A DNA stretch of 64,000 nucleotides from Haliclystus octoradiatus. Its lineage: Eukaryota > Cnidaria > Staurozoa > Stauromedusae > Haliclystidae. The stretch is taken from positions 15,760,415-15,824,414 of the forward strand of contig OU744449.1 of assembly GCA_916610825.1 (NCBI GenBank), given 5' to 3'. A program made the translations under genes and the position numbers. This document shows positions 15,001 to 24,124 of the stretch, piece after piece; the stretch's first letter is position 1, and each line of letters opens with the position of its first letter. Below the pieces are notes generated by a model that saw only the letters and a list, made by a program, of their open reading frames with translations, had not been told where the DNA came from and made no database searches.

Positions 15001-15440
15001 AGGGGCCCATATGTCCATAGAAGACATTGCGATGCTAAAAAATTATACAATTCCCAAGAATCCGCAAATTTCAAAATAACTGTTTAGAAGGATTAAACCT
15101 GTGCCCAATTCTCTATAGAGAGGTCAGTTTGTCGAAAGAGCTCTTTGCCATGCTTAAAATATTCCTTTATTCCAAAGAAACCGCAAATTACAGAAAAACC
15201 ATTTACAAGCATTGAAACAATGCGCAATTCTCTATTTTGAGGCCTGCTTGTCGAAACAACACATTGCGATTCTTAAACACTCCCTAATTCCAAAGAAACT
15301 GCAAATTACAGAGAAGACCTTTACAAGCATTGAAACAATGTTCAATTCATAATCATGAAGCCTGTTTGTCCAAAGAAGACTCTGTGATGCTTGATGCATT
15401 CCATATTGCCAAAGAGACCGGAAATTTCTAAAGAGCTATT
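1..15440. repeat. Satellite array with higher-order repeat structure (monomer about 118-119 bp)
   Basis: Seen directly: the segment is made only of tandem monomers of about 118-119 bp. Five monomer types recur in fixed order. A reads AATTCTCTATAGAGAGGTCA, B reads TTCTCTATATTGATGCCTGC or close variants, C reads CAATTCATTAGGATGAAGCC, D reads AATTCATATTGATTAGGCCA, and E reads CAATTCACGATAGAGGGGC. Type A occurs near 48, 637, 1110, 1587, 2062, 2657, 3250, 3842, 4435, 4910, 5387, 5860, 6337, 6811, 7405, 7996, 8707, 9299, 10010, 10724, 11316, 11905, 12498, 13210, 13805, 14398 and 15108. This gives 26 full units: eight 4-mers ACDE (about 475 bp), thirteen 5-mers ABCDE (about 593 bp) and five 6-mers ABBCDE (about 711 bp). 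The array continues off the left edge. Monomer length is not a multiple of three and the short reading frames change with the monomer order, so I treat it as non-coding. A centromeric or pericentromeric role is inference. Confidence 0.95.
6781..7970. repeat. Two nearly identical neighbouring 593-bp HOR units
   Basis: Bases 6781-7377 and 7374-7970 align at an offset of exactly 593. By eye I find only two substitutions, close together near 6,887-6,890 and 7,480-7,483, where ATCAC in one copy is ATTGC in the other. Other adjacent HOR units differ at many sites. This is the youngest duplication visible in the array and shows that a whole ABCDE unit was copied at once. Confidence 0.9.
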
Positions 15441-17960
15441 TAAAAGCATTGAATCAATTCCCAATTCATATGAGCCTCTGCCGGTTGTCTAAAAATCACT
15501 ATAAGATGATTCAAACATTCCCTAATTCCAAACAAGCTGCAAATTTCAGCAAACCTATTTACAAGCATTGAGCCAATGCTCAAGTATCTAAAGAGAGGCC
15601 TGTTTGAGGAAAGGTCATTTTGCGATGCTTGAAACATTCCCTAATTCCGTGACAACCGCAAATGTCAGAAAAGTTATCTACAAGTATTGAAATAATGCCC
15701 AATTAATGATGATAAGGCCTGTTTGTCAAAAGGACACTGTAGGATCTTTGAAACATTCCTCAATTCCAAACATTTTCAGACAAAAATTTACAAAAATGAC
15801 GCCCATTTGTCAAAAGTACATTTTCCATGCTAAAAACATTACACAATTGAATAAAACTCGTGAATTGCAAAGAAGCTATTAAAGAGCATTGAAACAATGG
15901 CCAATTCATAATTATGAGGCTTGTTTGGCAAAAGAACACTTTGCGATACTCAAAACCATACCTTATTCGCAAGAAACCGCAAATTTTGGAATAGCTGTTT
16001 AGAAGCATTGACATAATGCCCAACTCACAATGATGAGGCCCGATTGTCAAAGGAATACTTTCACTTGCATTATACATTGCACAATTACCTGAAAACTCTG
16101 ATTTTCAAAATAGCTATTTACAAGCATTGAAACAATGCCCAATTCATAAATTTGAGACCAATTTGTCAAAATAACACTCCTGGAAGTTTGAAACATTCCC
16201 TAACTTCGAAGAAACAGCAGATTTAAAAATAACTGCTTTGAGGCATTGAAACAATGCCCAATTAACAATAATAAGGCCAGTTTGTGGAAAGAACACTTTC
16301 CGATGCTTAAAACATTACACAACTGCATAAAAGCCCGAATTTCAAAATAGCTATTTAAAAGCATTGAAACAATGCCCAATTCATAATGAACCTCAGCCTG
16401 TTGTCAAAAAATCACTATAGGATGTTTCAAACATTCCCTAATTCCAAACAAGTCAAAAATTTCAACAAAGCTATTTACAAGCATTGAACCAATGCCCAAG
16501 TATCTAGAGAGAGGCCTGTTTGTGGAAAGGTCACTTTGCGATGCTTGAAATATTCCCTAATTCCAAAGCATCCGCAAATTTCAGGAAAGCTATCTACAAG
16601 GATTGAAACAATGCCCAATTCATAATGATAAGGCCCGTTTGTCAAAAGGACACTGTAGGATCTTCGAAACATTCCCTAATTCCAAGAAAACAGTAAATTT
16701 CAAAATAACTGTTTAGAAGCATTTAAACAATGCCCAACTCAAAATTATGAGACTCGTTTGGCAAAAGAACACTTTGCGATGCTTAAAACCATACCTTATT
16801 CGCAAGAAACCGCGAATTTCGGAATAGCTGTTTAGAAGCATTGACATAATAACCCACTCACAGTGATGAGTTCCGATTGTCAAAGGAACACTTTCACTTG
16901 CATTATGCATTACACAAATGCCTAAAAACCCTAAATTTCAAAATAGCTATTTACAAGCATTGAAAAAATGCCCAATTCATAACCATCCTCCCTCGGTTGT
17001 CAAAAAATCCCTCTAGGATGTTTCAAACATTCCCCAATTCAAACAATCTGCAAGTTTCAGAAAATCTATCTACAAGGATTGAAACAATCCCTAATTCATA
17101 ATGATAAGGCCCGTTTGTCAAAAAGATAATGTAGGATCTTTGAAACATTCCCTAATTCCAAAGAAACCGAAAATTCCAGAAAGGCTATCTACACGCATTG
17201 AAGCAATGCCCAACTCATAATGACCAGGCTCGGTTCTCTAAAGGACACTGTTGGAGCTTCGAAACATTCCCTAATTCCAAAGAAACAGCAAGTTTCAAAA
17301 TAGCTCTTTGGAAGCATTGAAACAATTCCCAATTCATATTGAGCCTCAAACGGCTGTCAAACAACACTCTAGGATGTTTCAAACATTCCCTAATTCCAAA
17401 TAAGCCGCAAATTTCAGAAAAGCTATCTGCAAGCATTGAAACAATGCACAATTCATAATGCTAAGGCCCGTTTGTCAAAAGGACACTGTAGGATCTTCGA
17501 AACATTCCCTAATTCAAAATAGCACTTAAAAAGATTAATTCAATGCCCAATTTATAAGTATGAGACCCATTTGTCAAAAGAACACTCCAGGGAGTTTGAA
17601 ACATTCCATAATTACCAACAAACCGCAAATTTAGAATAGTTGTTTAGAACCATTTAATTCATGCCCAATTCACAATGATGACGCCTATTTGTTAAAAGAA
17701 CACTTTCCGATGCTTTTACGCAATTGCCTGAAAATCGTGAAATATAGCTATTTAAAAGCATTGAAACAATGTCCAATTCATAATGAGCCTCACCCAGTTG
17801 TCAAAAAATCACTTTAGGATGTTTCAAACATTCCCTAATTCAAAAGAAACCGCAAATTTCAAGCTAGCTGTTTAGAAGCATTGAAACAATGCCCAACTCA
17901 TGATTATGAGGCTGGTTTGTCAAAAAAACATTTCCCGATGTTTAAAACATTACACAATGA
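15440..17960. repeat. Diverged edge of the satellite array
   Basis: The same 118-119 bp monomer continues, for example GCATTGAAACAATGCCCAAT recurring near 16,120, 16,365 and 17,878. Here neighbouring monomers differ strongly from each other, indels are common and the A-E order is gone. New variants such as TCATAATGATAAGGCCCGTT and CATAATGAGCCTCAGCCTGT appear. The array stops near 17,960, where non-satellite sequence starts. Older, unhomogenised monomers at the border of a homogenised core are the known pattern at the edges of human alpha-satellite; applying that model here is inference. Confidence 0.9.
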
Positions 17961-18114
17961 TATACAAGAACATACCGCATATATTTTTAAAGGGGTTGTT
18001 AGTACAGATATATACTGCTCACTCTTCTCCAATAATGTTTTTGTGGGTGATGACACTGATTTACTGATTCTACTGTGCTATCTATCGCTGCCTGGTATCT
18101 TTCCCTACCTTTAG
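17955..18114 (+). pseudogene. Fragment resembling a transposon-associated protein with a GDDTDLL motif
   Basis: An open frame that begins in the last satellite monomer continues into non-satellite sequence and ends FVGDDTDLLILLCYLSLP before a stop at 18,112-18,114. A hydrophobic-G-D/E-D-T-D-hydrophobic stretch is common in uncharacterised proteins of invertebrate mobile elements, where it resembles the acidic motif of PIN/FEN1-like nucleases. Only about 50 residues are present, with no start codon outside the satellite and no recognisable continuation downstream. I read it as a fragment stranded at the array border. The family assignment is weak. Confidence 0.3.
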
Positions 18115-18830
18115 TATGTTATTGCAGAGGCTATTACTTATTCATTAAATCTGTAAAAGGTTGTGTTGCAATTTTTTAGGTTAAACCACATATTGACTAG
18201 ACTAATTGGACATGTAGGAGTTTACAATCTGTGTTGAGACTCGCGTTTTGAGTGCTTCGACAGAAAAGTGTTACTGTAACTATTAATGCCTTGTTTATGT
18301 CTCCCTCGCATCGACCATAACCTTAATTTATTGAAATTATTAAAGAAAATACAGAGAATTGCTTACAGTGATCGATTGATAGAACTGCTGGACAGTTGAT
18401 TTAAATACTTGATGCCAATATATCTCAGCAGATAAACAATGTATTGTCAAGGTGTAACATCCTTGAGATGAATTACTGGAAACCATCAAAGGAACGCTGA
18501 CAGCATAAATGAGCGCTTTTTAATTCTACAGAAGAAGAAAACAGGAAAATCGACTGTGAGATTGTCGATGAAATAAGAGTTCAAACGGAGTTGGTTGAAA
18601 CGTCTTTAAGCGAACCTATATTAACGTATATGTCTAATATAAGTAACATTCTGAACAGTTTATTGTCTGTAATGTTATATTCATAGTCTCTCTATGACAT
18701 TAACTCTCAATTGTAAAGTCCTATGAAATTACATTACTCAGCACGTAGATCAGGAAGCGTTGTCGCTACTGTGTCTTATCATTTGTAGTCGTACTACAAG
18801 CTATAGGGGATTTATTTTATTTTATTAAGT
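18115..18830. other. No gene seen; possible leader of the LTR element
   Basis: No reading frame or RNA gene can be supported. The stretch lies just upstream of the gag-like start at 18,831, so it may include the remains of a long terminal repeat and leader. However, I find no second LTR copy in the window and no convincing primer-binding site. A small dyad, TGTAGTCGTACTACA, lies near 18,786. Confidence 0.4.
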
Positions 18831-19480
18831 ATGTCTATTCGTTTAACCGATATTGTTAAACCGTTTCGCAGAGAAAGAGCGGATAATATTGAAACTTGGC
18901 TTGAGAAGATTGAACTGGTCGCTAAACTACAGGGTATAAAAGAAAAGCAGTGAGAACTTTTTGCCTTCATTTTTAGAAGGACCCGCGTCTGCTGTATACC
19001 AGCAATTTAAGTCTGATTATGGAAGTGTTTGTCTCGGACTGCTGGAGACATTTGCCGCTAACGAATATTCAGCTTACGAGCAATTTATTATGAGGCGGTA
19101 TAATGAAGGAGAAGGCGTTGATGTTTATCTGGCTGATCTATATGTCGTTTGGCAAGGCTACTTGGGTGTGAGGAGGAGCACACATTACGATGCGTTTGTT
19201 GTTGGTTTACCAACATATGTTTCAAAACAGTTACGAGCTTTATCGAATATCGAAAGCCTGAAATTGAGCGGTATTGTCAATGGTGCACGATATTTAGTTG
19301 CCGATTGTGCCGACATTCACATGCGCATCTGTTTTTTAAATAAAAACCTGCATATAAAAGTTCAAAAGACATTGTCTGTTATAGATGTGACAAAAGGGAC
19401 ACATCGCCCGCTTTTGCAAGCAACGTCGTCATAAGGGAAACGAACAAGGAGAGGCTTCATCTGTGCCATTACCCTCTCCT
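18831..19480 (+). pseudogene. gag: Gag remnant of a Ty3/gypsy-like LTR retrotransposon
   Basis: Gag is the structural capsid protein of LTR retrotransposons. A start codon at 18,831 opens MSIRLTDIVKPFRRE, followed by an ETWLEKIELVAKLQ segment, and stops at TGA near 18,948. A second frame (18,961-19,434) continues with FLEGPASAVYQQF, a stretch ending YEQFIMRRYNEGEGVDVYLADL, and FVVGLPTYVSKQLRAL. This order is typical of retrotransposon Gag capsid regions. Just after it, around 19,378-19,420, a CYRC and then a GHIARFC lie in different frames; together they would be a CCHC zinc knuckle, so another frameshift splits it. The protease region follows directly. At least two frameshifts and one stop make it inactive. 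Family-level identification is firm; the Mag-like lineage is inference. Confidence 0.75.
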
Positions 19481-19488
19481 CAAGAACA

Positions 19489-19984
19489 ATGAAGGCATTG
19501 CCAATTATTCAAATAAAAGTTAATGATGTTATTCTAAGAGCTTTGGTGGACACTGGTTGTACCACTTCGATATTTTCATCATCATGTGTAAATGTAAAAG
19601 ATTTACTTAAAGGTAATCACGTTACTTTAATGGACGGCAGGACAGCATTATGCTATGGGCCTTTTAATGCAAAATTACAAATACAGTATCTAACAAGTAT
19701 TTACATGCGTCATGTTTTGTTTCGAACGAGCTTGTGAATTATTTCCCTTGTACAGTAGGAATGGATGTCATCCTCTGATAGGGGGAGTAAACATAGACGC
19801 TAATTGCAACGCAAGTTTCAAATCTAATACGTCATCAATTACCGACGTTGCTATGGTAGCACAAGCTAATCAAGACTCTGTGACAGACGATATTGAAATT
19901 TCAAGCAATGATAGACCGCACCCACCGATTAATAATGATACATGTCAGTCCAGAATTATTCCGTCATCAAGCTATCCGATTTAA
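19489..19984 (+). pseudogene. Retropepsin-like protease remnant of the same LTR element
   Basis: An 82-codon frame (19,489-19,737) contains LRALVDTGCTTSIFSS, the aspartic-protease active-site motif of retroelement proteases, which cleave the Gag-Pol polyprotein. It is followed by a second hydrophobic block with LMDGRTALCYGPF. In an overlapping frame (from 19,712) the reading continues with a stretch ending GGVNIDANCNASF, the usual C-terminal part of this protease type, so there is a frameshift near 19,735. After about 19,984 the frame closes. It lies between the gag and RNase H remnants in the normal order gag-protease-RT-RNase H. Confidence 0.75.
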
Positions 19985-20255
19985 AGGGAGAGTGTATTGT
20001 TTAACTCAATTAGCGTTTGGGATGAAGTTCGCACCCAAACTAATGACATCAAGGTTTTATCGTTAGAGGATGACGTCAGATAAGGGACTGATAACTTCAT
20101 TGACGATGTTATTGTTAACGAGGACATTGTGAGCGTTTAACACGCGTAATGAACATTTATTACGTTATGAGCTAATTACTAAGGACCCAGAGCCTCTTTT
20201 TAATGCCCGCGTATTGGGGCTTAGGGTACAAAAGGAAAGGACTAATCTTCGTTAG

Positions 20256-20804
20256 GCGAGAGACAAACCGCTACCAAATATTCCTCTTGCAACTGAAATA
20301 CTAACAAGGAGGCAGTTATACTCGCTGCTAGGTAGACTAGCAGCTCATTATCCAGTTGCAAAATGGCTATGTATATCGTGTAGTTATCTTGAACGCCAAT
20401 GTAATGACTATGGATGGGATGATCAGGTACCTGCTGATGTACTGATTTCATATCAAGAGCTACTAAAGAAAACTGTCAACAATGATCCAGTGAAAGGCGT
20501 TTGGTGCATTGAAAAAGACGCTAATGAAGCTACCGTTTGGTGTGATGAAGCAGTACATATTAATTTATCCGAACTTGAATCTATACTTAAGGGGATTAAT
20601 TTAGCATTAAAATGGAATTTAAAAATACTCTACTTGAAGACTGATTCAGCAACTGTTTACACATGGGTCAAATCTGCATTAACTGGCGGTAGTAAGACTA
20701 AAGGAATGGCTGAAATGTTAGTTCGAAGAAGATTATCAATAATACAACAACTAATTGAGGAATATATGTTAACTATTGATAAGGACTATACAATATCACT
20801 ATGA
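20256..20804 (+). pseudogene. RNase H region of the LTR element, with the RT core deleted upstream
   Basis: A frame of 182 codons is open from just after a TAG at 20,253. It has ILTRRQLYSLLGRLAAHYPV (RT connection region), DYGWDDQVPADVL, then VWCDEA, INLSELESILKGINLALKW, LKTDSATVYTWVKS and EMLVRRRLSIIQQL. The D, E and D positions match the catalytic acidic residues of a retroelement RNase H, which degrades the RNA strand of RNA-DNA hybrids. Immediately upstream (about 20,160-20,250) a piece reading NARVLGLRVQ fits the end of the RT thumb. Only about 270 bp separate protease from this point, so the RT palm and fingers are missing by deletion. No integrase is found downstream; the sequence passes directly into LINE sequence at about 20,805. 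Confidence 0.75.
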
Positions 20805-21206
20805 TGACCGCCTATTATCAAAGTAGTCCTGGCTAATTCTGCGGTAAGACTACAACTATTGCGTGGTAGATCACGAATACGACTTCACGAAACCTTAGGA
20901 AATATTTACCTTCGACCTTTTCTAAGCCGTGAGCAACAGCAACAAAAAGCAATTCTAACATCTGCTGCAAAAATTATGATTGACAAAGACGAATATATGA
21001 GCAATTTCACTGCTGTCTTCAATGTAAACGTAGATAAATTTAATGTTTACTACACGACTACTGAATTGGATGGTCGGATAGCTATTTGCTGGGATCAAGG
21101 GGCCGTAGAAGTGCCTGAGAGTATTTTCCGTTTAGCTGAACAAGACCCTACAGCGTACAGGCGTAAACTTGAACAAACAAGGCGTAATTATAACCCTTCA
21201 AACTGA
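20805..21206 (+). pseudogene. ORF1-like C-terminal fragment of the LINE
   Basis: The frame is open from 20,808 (after TGA TGA at 20,802-20,807) to a TGA at 21,204-21,206. It reads VVLANSAVRLQLLRGRSRIR, then NIYLRPFLSREQQQQKAIL, and further on YYTTTELDGRIAICW and VPESIFRLAEQD. The block 'nIYlrPfLSreQQ' resembles the C-terminal part of LINE ORF1 proteins, which bind RNA. It lies directly upstream of, and in the same frame as, the endonuclease, separated only by one UGA followed by CUAG. The N-terminal part of ORF1 is missing because of 5' truncation. Assignment to ORF1 rests on position and loose similarity. Confidence 0.5.
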
Positions 21207-22220
21207 CTAGATGAAACTTTTCATGTATTACCACCTATAGATTCAAATACTGTTGATCAATCTAGTATCTTTAACGACCCGCACATATCGTGTATATTTT
21301 TTAATGCACAAAATATCACAAACAAGCTACCTTCTCTTCATATGTTATTGAAAGAAGGCACTTATGACATCATTCCTATCAATGAAACATGGCTAGATAC
21401 CTCAAAGTACAATGATGCTGTGATCTGTCCTGTTAATAATTATGTTTGCTATCGTTGTGACCGCCTATCGCGTAATGGTGGAGGTGTGGCCGTTCTCATT
21501 AAATCCAGTGTACAATCTGTTCAAATAACTTATGAAGATTTATATAATGAACTTGAATATATTGCAGTGGATATCCTTGACAACAACAACTGTCGACTTA
21601 AATTATTTTGTGCGTATCGTCCTCCGGATTACTCAGAAGACCTTACAAGAAAATTTTTCACTCTATTGGCAACTTGCTGTAGTATACCCTATACGATTGT
21701 AATATGCGGAGACTTCAATTTCCCAAATATTGATTGGTCAAGTTTGACATCTATACATTCCTCTATTTCCAATGAATTTTTGACCTTATGTAATGCTAAT
21801 TCCTTAGCACAACTTGTTACAACACCAACAAGAAAGTCTAATATTCTTGACATATTACTCACCAACGATGAGCTATCAGTTTTTGATGTTTCTGTTACAG
21901 AACCATTCTCGACTAGTGGTCATGACTCAATCTCATTCTCCATAGATTTTATTCCTGTTACTCATTGTGAAGTACCTACATATGATTTTTTAAAAGCCGA
22001 CTATGAATCAATCAACGAATGCCTTACTTCAATTGATTGGATATTATTTTTTCTGACATTTTCATCCATCAACAGTTGTTATGAAAAGTTATTATTATTA
22101 TTATTATTATACTCATTAATTGATCAGTTTGTACCGTTAAAGATGGTTCACCATGGATTTAAAAATTATCCAGCATACATACAAAAGTTGTTACAAGGAA
22201 AGAAAAGATTATGGCGTTGA
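21207..22220 (+). pseudogene. LINE ORF2, APE-type endonuclease domain
   Basis: This domain nicks target DNA to prime reverse transcription. The frame is open for about 337 codons after the UGA at 21,204. It includes CIFFNAQNITNKLPSLHMLL, then IIPINETWLD (catalytic E of the NETWL motif), NGGGVAVLIKSS, LKLFCAYRPPDYSED, VICGDFNFPNIDW (catalytic GDFN), NILDILLTND and TSGHDSISFSID (the usual SDH is GHD here). All the main APE motifs are visible, so this part is far better preserved than the RT. The frame ends at a TGA at 22,218, and the coding sense continues in the same frame beyond it. Confidence 0.85.
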
Positions 22221-22444
22221 CGAACTTCACCCAATGGCTATGATAAGCTTAAAAAATGTGCTAATGATTGTATGAAGGCATTAAAGTGTTATAATCGCAA
22301 CATTGAACGTAATATTGTTAAATGTAAAAACTCGCGAGCTTTTTATTCCTTCGTAAATACTTCACTGAAAAAGAAGACAAGAGTTGCGCCTTTACGAAAA
22401 GATGATGGTAATATTGTCACTGACAACACCTCAAAAGCCTTCTT
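22221..22444 (+). pseudogene. LINE ORF2 linker between endonuclease and RT
   Basis: After the stop at 22,218-22,220 the same frame reads YDKLKKCANDCMKALKCYNR, NSRAFYSFVNTSLKKKTRVA and LRKDDGNIVTDNTSKA. The pattern 'FY-FVN--L' followed by 'PL--DDGN-V-D---KA' is the standard bridge before the RT domain in CR1/L2-group LINEs. The SINE insertion cuts the reading at 22,445; it resumes after the target duplication at 22,823 with KQTISIVFVKDK. Confidence 0.75.
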
Positions 22445-22810
22445 AAGTAATGTGGACGGTGTCGCCCTACCGAAGGCACCCGTACCACTCCTCTATTTCT
22501 AGAGGAGTGCCTCTTTTCGCTAAGAGCAATGATGTTAAACGCTCCTTAGATCTCAGCCGCGACACTGCAGATCAATTTCAACAGATTTCATAGCAGATAG
22601 GTCTTGATTGTCAATGCGTAACGCTGCGCCGCAGCTACTCACAATGCAATTCCATCTGAGCCATTCCATCCGCCATCCTTAGATGGTACTCATTTGATGT
22701 TACAGATAAAGTCAAGGCTGAGTTGACCTCAGGGGGATTTGAACCACAGTCGATCAGATATGACACGATCTGAAGTTCGGTTGCTCTGCCAACTGAGCTA
22801 ATCACCCCTA
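22445..22810 (-). mobile_element. tRNA-derived SINE, copy 1, inserted in the LINE
   Basis: On the minus strand the head reads as a tRNA-like sequence with an A box TAGCTCAGTTGG (complement of 22,789-22,800) and a B box GGTTCAAATCC (complement of 22,735-22,745). These are the internal RNA polymerase III promoter. A body of about 270 bp follows, ending near 22,455 in GGCGACACCGTC. A 12-bp direct repeat, AAAAGCCTTCTT, flanks it at 22,433-22,444 and 22,811-22,822 and is the target-site duplication. The LINE reading frame resumes after it. A second copy lies at 58,321-58,700. The tail here is CCACATTACTT rather than a clear A-rich run. The acceptor and anticodon arms do not form a proper tRNA, so it is not a functional tRNA gene. 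Confidence 0.9.
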
Positions 22811-22822
22811 AAAAGCCTTCTT

Positions 22823-24124
22823 GCTAAGCAAACAATTTCTATTGTATTTGTTAAGGACAAGGTATGAATTGAAGAAGTGGTATTTGATATTCCTTCCGTC
22901 TTACGTATTATAAATCGACTACCAGCTAAGCTGTCTAATACCCCTGATAATTTACCTGCTTACTTTCTTAAATCAATTGCTTTGAACATTGCGAAACCAC
23001 TATGCTACATATTAAATTTATCATTTATGACTGGAACGTTGCCAGACCTTTGGAAAACTGCCATTATCTGTCCAATTTTCAAAAAGCCACCTGCAGAAAT
23101 CGTATTGAAATGTAGACCGATTCCATTAACGTGTGTGTGCTGAAGAATAATGGAAGCAATAATCAAAGATGCCCTTTTAGAATATTTACTTTCTAATAAT
23201 TTATATCTCTTGAGCAACACGACTTTCTAAAGAATACGTGTACAGCCACTCAGTTATTGGAAATTTTTGATGATTGGACACTTGCCCTGGAGCATAGAAA
23301 ATGTATTGACATTGTTTACATAGATTTGGCAAAAGCTTTTGACATTGTCCCTCATCAGAAACTATTAATTAAACTAAAAGCTTACGGAATTTGTGGTCCA
23401 CCACTCACATGGATTGAACAGTATCTCTCACTCAGAACGCAATGTGTACGTGTTGGTGATGTTTTATCCAAAAAATATCACTGTACTGGTGGTGTTCCCC
23501 AAGGTTCAGTACTTGGACCGTTGCTGTTTTACTGTACATCAATGATGTACCAGATTTATTTAATCATGTTAAATGCAAACTCTTTGCCGATGATATGAAG
23601 CTGTACACAGTTTATAGCCTTGACGCGGTCCATTCGAAGACACTCTGAAATCTTTTCAAAGTGCCATCAAAGATTTTCTTGAATGGTCATCAACTTGGCA
23701 ACTAGTTGTTGCAGCTGGAAAATGTTCTTCCTTGCATCTTGGTTGTCGAAACCCAATTTTAACATATAACATGAATGATGCTAGATTATCAGTTGTCAGT
23801 AAATCGGTACGAGATATTGGTGTTTATATAAGCCCAGATATGAAGTTTTCTTCACATTGCAAAATTATCTCTCGAAAAGCTTACTGTGTATCGAATTATC
23901 TTTTAAAATCTCTGCACTGGAATGACCTTGAACATTTAATGCGTGCCTTCATTGTTTATGTGCGACCCATCGCGGAAGATGCATCTGAAAGATTCTCGCC
24001 ATACGTAAAGAAAGATATATTTATATTAGAACAAGTTCAACGTCGCTACATTAAAAAGATCTTTTATCGCTGTTTTCCTAACGAAGACAATCTTTTCTTT
24101 TCTTGTTCAATCAAAATAGAGTGA
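22823..24124 (+). pseudogene. LINE ORF2, reverse transcriptase and C-terminal region
   Basis: RT copies the element RNA into DNA at the nicked target. Visible pieces, in several frames: SNTPDNLPAYFLKSIALNIA and LPDLWKTAIICPIFKKP (22,877-23,143); IDIVYIDLAKAFDIVPHQKL, with the first catalytic D (about 23,290-23,360); GGVPQGSVLGPLLF (about 23,490-23,530); after a one-base shift, CKLFADDMKLY with the catalytic DD (about 23,577-23,610); then DIGVYISPDMKFSSHC and VQRRYIKKIFYRCFP (23,732-24,124). Stops at about 22,866, 23,141 and 23,228, and frameshifts near 23,230, 23,545 and 23,640, make it dead. The motif set is typical of the Jockey superfamily (CR1/L2/Rex-like). Confidence 0.85.

Noticed and set aside
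1..15440. CRISPR array
   Set aside because: Repeat and 'spacer' parts are all related monomers, the period is about 118 bp, and the context is eukaryotic.
625..17451. Dozens of similar 61-105-codon minus-strand frames starting MHQASQ or similar, and plus-strand frames starting MLDAFHNFK-like, inside the satellite
   Set aside because: They recur because the monomers recur. Monomer length (about 118-119) is not a multiple of three, each frame dies within about two monomers, and their presence depends on which monomers are neighbours. Nothing suggests selection for protein.
19149..19343. A second overlapping frame in the gag region
   Set aside because: It overlaps the gag frame and probably marks a frameshift in gag rather than a separate gene.
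22735..22800. Functional tRNA genes at the SINE heads (also 58,624-58,689) and at 63,551-63,620
   Set aside because: The A and B boxes fit, but the acceptor and anticodon stems do not close and the sequences continue into SINE bodies or have a ruined 5' half.
23005..23220. A minus-strand frame opposite the LINE RT
   Set aside because: Shadow of the RT coding strand, which carries recognisable motifs.
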